Positions 61,249 through 64,000 of a DNA stretch of 64,000 nucleotides are shown here, one piece after another. A program made the translations under genes and the position numbers. A model generated the notes under the pieces. It was not told the origin of the DNA. It saw only the letters and a list, made by a program, of their open reading frames with translations, and ran no database searches. Origin of the DNA: UBA7957 sp965222695 (GTDB lineage: Bacteria > Pseudomonadota > Gammaproteobacteria > Granulosicoccales > Granulosicoccaceae); contig OZ244967.1 of NCBI GenBank assembly GCA_965222695.1, positions 4,898,001-4,962,000 of the forward strand, given 5' to 3'. The first letter of the stretch is position 1, and each line of letters opens with the position of its first letter.

Positions 61249-62430
61249 ATGAATAGTGATGTGGGTCGAAGGTTCATGGATGAATTGCTTGTCGGCCTGA
61301 AAAACAAAGGCGGTTCCGACCTTTTTATCGTTGCCGGTGCGGCACCCTCAATGCGAATTCACGGTAAGGTTGTTTCGGTTGTCGACAAAAAGATGAAGCC
61401 GGAACACACGCGCGCCCTTGTACATTGCATCATGACGGAGAAGGAACGCGAGATCTACGAAGAAACCAAAGAATGCAATTTTGCCATCGCCCTGGAAGAT
61501 GTCGCCCGTTACCGGGTAAATGCCTTCGTACAACGGGGCAGCTGCGGCATGGTCGTCCGCATTATCGCTAATGAGATACCGACGTTTGAAGATCTCAATC
61601 TGCCCGAAATATTGAAGGAAATTTCCACGACCAAGCGGGGGCTGGTGATCTTTGTGGGCGGTACCGGATCGGGTAAGTCAACCAGTCTCGCGGCGCTGAT
61701 TGATTATCGCAATGAAAACAGCCGCGGCCATATTATTACCATCGAGGATCCGGTGGAATTCGTTCATCAGCATAAGGGTTGTATTGTTACACAACGGGAA
61801 GTGGGCACGGATACCGACAATTTTGAAATCGCCCTTAAGAACACTTTGCGTCAAGCGCCGGACGTGATATTAATCGGGGAAATCCGTGATCGCGAGACCA
61901 TGGAGCACGCTATTGCATTTGCCGAAACCGGGCATCTGTGTCTGGCTACGCTGCACGCCAATAATACCAACCAGGCAATGGACAGAATTATCAACTTCTT
62001 TCCTGAAGAGCGGCATAAACAGTTGTTGCTGGATTTATCCTTAAACCTAAAATCGGTCATTTCTCAGCGTCTGTTGCCCACGCCGAGCGGCAAAGGCCGC
62101 AGAGCAGCGGTGGAAATCCTGATCAATACGCCCTTGATGTCGGATCTGATCCAAAAGGGTGAGATCCATGAGATGAAGGAACTGATCAGCAAATCCACGG
62201 AGCAGGGCATGCAGACATTCGATCAGGCTCTGTACCAGTTAATTGAGTCCCACGCTATTACCATCGAAGAAGCGATGCGTAATGCGGACTCGGTCAATGA
62301 TTTGCGGCTGCGAATCAAGCTGCACGGCGGGCGCTCATCCGAAGTCGACGATATGCTATCGGAGAATATGACGATAGAAGGTTCTGAGGAAGAATCGGAT
62401 GGGGAACAGGCCAGGGTGATGCGCCGTTAG
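61249..62430 (+). CDS. pilU: PilT-dependent retraction ATPase PilU
   Basis: The 393-residue paralogue of PilT has Walker A GGTGSGKST (K143) and Walker B LRQAPDVILIGEIRD. ATG 61249 is used because GGAGG lies at 61233-61237; a TTG at 61240 is too close to it. The C-terminal extension is acidic (about 370-393). PilU assists PilT under load. Its TAG stop overlaps the convergent pyrC-like stop by four bases (TTAG). Confidence 0.95.
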   Translation: MNSDVGRRFMDELLVGLKNKGGSDLFIVAGAAPSMRIHGKVVSVVDKKMKPEHTRALVHCIMTEKEREIYEETKECNFAIALEDVARYRVNAFVQRGSCGMVVRIIANEIPTFEDLNLPEILKEISTTKRGLVIFVGGTGSGKSTSLAALIDYRNENSRGHIITIEDPVEFVHQHKGCIVTQREVGTDTDNFEIALKNTLRQAPDVILIGEIRDRETMEHAIAFAETGHLCLATLHANNTNQAMDRIINFFPEERHKQLLLDLSLNLKSVISQRLLPTPSGKGRRAAVEILINTPLMSDLIQKGEIHEMKELISKSTEQGMQTFDQALYQLIESHAITIEEAMRNADSVNDLRLRIKLHGGRSSEVDDMLSENMTIEGSEEESDGEQARVMRR

Positions 62431-63755
62431 AGCCTGTCCGAGAGCTTGTCTATAATCTCTCTGTCATCGCCGCTTGGCAACTCAATGTGCCTGTCGCCAA
62501 GTATACAGTGTTTCACCTGTCCTCTTAGCGATAAACCCTCATAGGGGCTGTTTCGGCCTTTGCTGATAAACCGTGTTGTATCACAAACGAACGGTATATC
62601 CGGATCAAAAACGATTATCTCGGCCGGACTTCCCGGTTCGAGAGTGCCGCCCGGCAAATCCATGATTTTCGCCGGGTGGGTGGAGGCCAGCGCAATGACA
62701 TCCTCCAGGGGCATTTCAATTTCATCTCCCAATTTAAGCAGCAAAGGAAGAAATATATCAAGCCCGGATATGCCGGGTTCGGTCGAAGGGAATGGTGCCT
62801 GTTTGGCATCAGGATCATGAGGTGCATGATCGGTGCAAATTGCATCCAGGGTGCCGTCTTTTATCGCCTGTCGCAGACAATCTCTATCGTTTGATGTTCT
62901 CAAGGGAGGATTGACGTGGCACAGGCTGTTAAAGCCCGTCACGTGCTCATCGGTTAAAAAGAGATGGTTGATACTGGTATCGGCTGTTATCTGCAATCCG
63001 CTTTCTTTGGCATTGCGAATCAGCTCAATCCCCCTGGCCGAACTGATACGAGAAAAATGCACCCTGGCTCCGGTTTGCCAGGCTAATTCCATAATCATTC
63101 CCAATGCTACCGTTTCCGCCGCCACCGGTATTCCGATTAAGCCAAGCCGAGTGGAAATAAGTCCTTCGTGCATAACGCCCCTGCCGGCGAGAGCACTGTC
63201 CTGTGCGACGAACATCAGTTTAATGTCAAAAGTGGCGGCATACTCCATAATCAACCGCAGGACGCGGGTATTGGCTATGGGCTGTTCGGCATTGCTGGCG
63301 GCGACGCATCCGGCGTCTATTAATGTGGCCAGTTCGCCGATTTGTTCTCCGTCAAGCTTTTGAGTCAGGGCGGCCAGTGGCACAACCTGCGCGAATCCGG
63401 CGTCTTCAACCCGACGATGTATCAGCTCGACAGTTGCAGTTTCATCGATCACCGGATCGGTATCGGGGGAGCAGATAATCGTTGTGATGCCGCCGTGCAG
63501 CGCCGCCCGGGTTTCACTGGCTATGGTGGCTTTTTTCTCCTGGCCGGGCTCGCGCAGGCGGGCGTATAAATCCAGCAGGCCCGGGCAGACGATGCTGCCT
63601 TTTACATCTATTTCGCGCTCTGAAGTTTCACGCTCGTCCGTATTGTCTTCACCCGGAGTCTGTATTCGGCCGTCCTCGATCAGAAGATTGCCCGTTCGGT
63701 CCGTTTTTTTGTCAGGGTCCAGGATTCTGGCGTTCTTTAGCAATATGGAATTCAT
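62427..63755 (-). CDS. pyrX: Inactive dihydroorotase-like subunit of ATCase (PyrX/PyrC')
   Basis: The 442-residue protein has the dihydroorotase fold, but the metal-binding HxH of active enzymes is Y64-A-R66 (LLDLYARLREPG), the later His positions read HFSRIS and INHLFL, and only TDHAPH persists. In Pseudomonas such a non-catalytic PyrC' forms a dodecamer with aspartate carbamoyltransferase and is needed for its activity. The ATG overlaps the pyrB stop (TAATG), in keeping with joint assembly. Confidence 0.92.
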   Translation of the reverse strand: MNSILLKNARILDPDKKTDRTGNLLIEDGRIQTPGEDNTDERETSEREIDVKGSIVCPGLLDLYARLREPGQEKKATIASETRAALHGGITTIICSPDTDPVIDETATVELIHRRVEDAGFAQVVPLAALTQKLDGEQIGELATLIDAGCVAASNAEQPIANTRVLRLIMEYAATFDIKLMFVAQDSALAGRGVMHEGLISTRLGLIGIPVAAETVALGMIMELAWQTGARVHFSRISSARGIELIRNAKESGLQITADTSINHLFLTDEHVTGFNSLCHVNPPLRTSNDRDCLRQAIKDGTLDAICTDHAPHDPDAKQAPFPSTEPGISGLDIFLPLLLKLGDEIEMPLEDVIALASTHPAKIMDLPGGTLEPGSPAEIIVFDPDIPFVCDTTRFISKGRNSPYEGLSLRGQVKHCILGDRHIELPSGDDREIIDKLSDRL

Positions 63756-64000
63756 TACTGGCCTGCTTCGGCGAGCGATTTTTCGGTTGAGCTAATGGCT
63801 ATGGACATGACCGCCATTCTGACCGCAATACCGAATGTCACTTGTTGTAGTATCACGGATTGTCCGCCATCGGCAACTATGCCTTCAATTTCTATTCCGC
63901 GGTTGGTCGGCCCAGGGTGCATCACGATGGCATCGCTGGCGGCCAGTCTTAACCGCTCTGTTGTCAAACCGTACCGGGAGTAATATTCGTCGGCGCTGGG
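63755..64000 (-). CDS. pyrB: Aspartate carbamoyltransferase, C-terminal part (runs off window)
   Basis: The last 81 codons of pyrB are present, from SADEYYSRYGLTTERL at the window edge to the stop at 63755-63757; the gene continues beyond 64000. MHPGPTNRGIEI is the conserved substrate loop near the C-terminus. The enzyme joins carbamoyl phosphate to aspartate, the first committed step of pyrimidine synthesis. Confidence 0.94.
   Translation of the reverse strand, partial: PSADEYYSRYGLTTERLRLAASDAIVMHPGPTNRGIEIEGIVADGGQSVILQQVTFGIAVRMAVMSIAISSTEKSLAEAGQ

Noticed and set aside
62426..62445. TTAGAGCCTGT as a further end of the TTA element
   Set aside because: The match stops after about 11 bases and lies across the stop codons of pilU and the pyrC-like gene, so chance is the better explanation.
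1..64000. CRISPR array, prophage, rRNA operon or biosynthetic megasynthase
   Set aside because: No regularly spaced direct repeats, phage structural genes, rRNA-like sequence or long modular synthase frames were seen.

Overview
The window is chromosomal DNA of moderate GC from a gammaproteobacterium. The best evidence is the right-hand end, where DUF4426, yggT, proC and yggS face pilT-pilU and then pyrB and an inactive pyrC-like gene, the order known from Pseudomonas and relatives. FabV, EpmB, a type II secretion core and a PlpD-type patatin fit. A SoxXA-binding-like lipoprotein and a SoxW-like thioredoxin hint at a sulfur-oxidising (Chromatiales-like) lineage; that part is inference.

Left part (1-7.25 kb): a surface lipoprotein, an AraC/NimR-type regulator facing an MFS transporter across a 160-bp inverted-repeat element, then tRNA-Arg(TCG). 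A small decayed island follows the tRNA: a class II Fic protein, a conjugative relaxase/helicase cut at its Walker A motif, and an unrecognised ORF.

Catabolic block (7.25-22.3 kb): two complete TRAP transporters in divergent orientation. The right-hand one leads a run with a DHDPS/NAL-family lyase, a dihydropyrimidinase/hydantoinase, an M20 amidohydrolase and a 989-residue oxidoreductase joining in one chain three modules that are usually separate subunits (2Fe-2S/FAD/BFD/DAO; Hcn, opine-oxidase and hydroxyproline-dehydrogenase type). A D-2-hydroxyacid dehydrogenase and a GntR/FCD regulator complete it. I read it as uptake, ring opening, deacylation or decarbamoylation, and flavin oxidation of a cyclic amide or modified amino acid; the substrate is not visible. 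The other TRAP operon carries a 271-bp inverted-repeat element exactly at its dctQ/dctM junction.

Middle (22.3-42.4 kb): a Tat-exported PhoX lipoprotein with a thioesterase, a MerR-controlled acyl-CoA pair (ECHDC3-like protein and SDR), small orphans, a decayed NapC/NirT cytochrome, a MocR regulator, an HBM-type membrane receptor without an output domain, fabV-epmB, and a run of SoxXA-binding-like protein, SoxW-like thioredoxin, TolC-like channel, adaptor, acylphosphatase and DUF4091 protein.

Right part (42.4-64 kb): a stand-alone PilB/GspE ATPase, a DMT exporter, a patatin-BamA fusion, gspC-D-E-F, a TerB-like protein, an HU protein with a histone-H1-like tail, the yggT-proC-tal-yggS run, pilTU, and the pyrimidine pair cut by the window end. 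Short inverted-repeat elements and their solo ends are scattered throughout. No CRISPR array, rRNA or prophage was seen.
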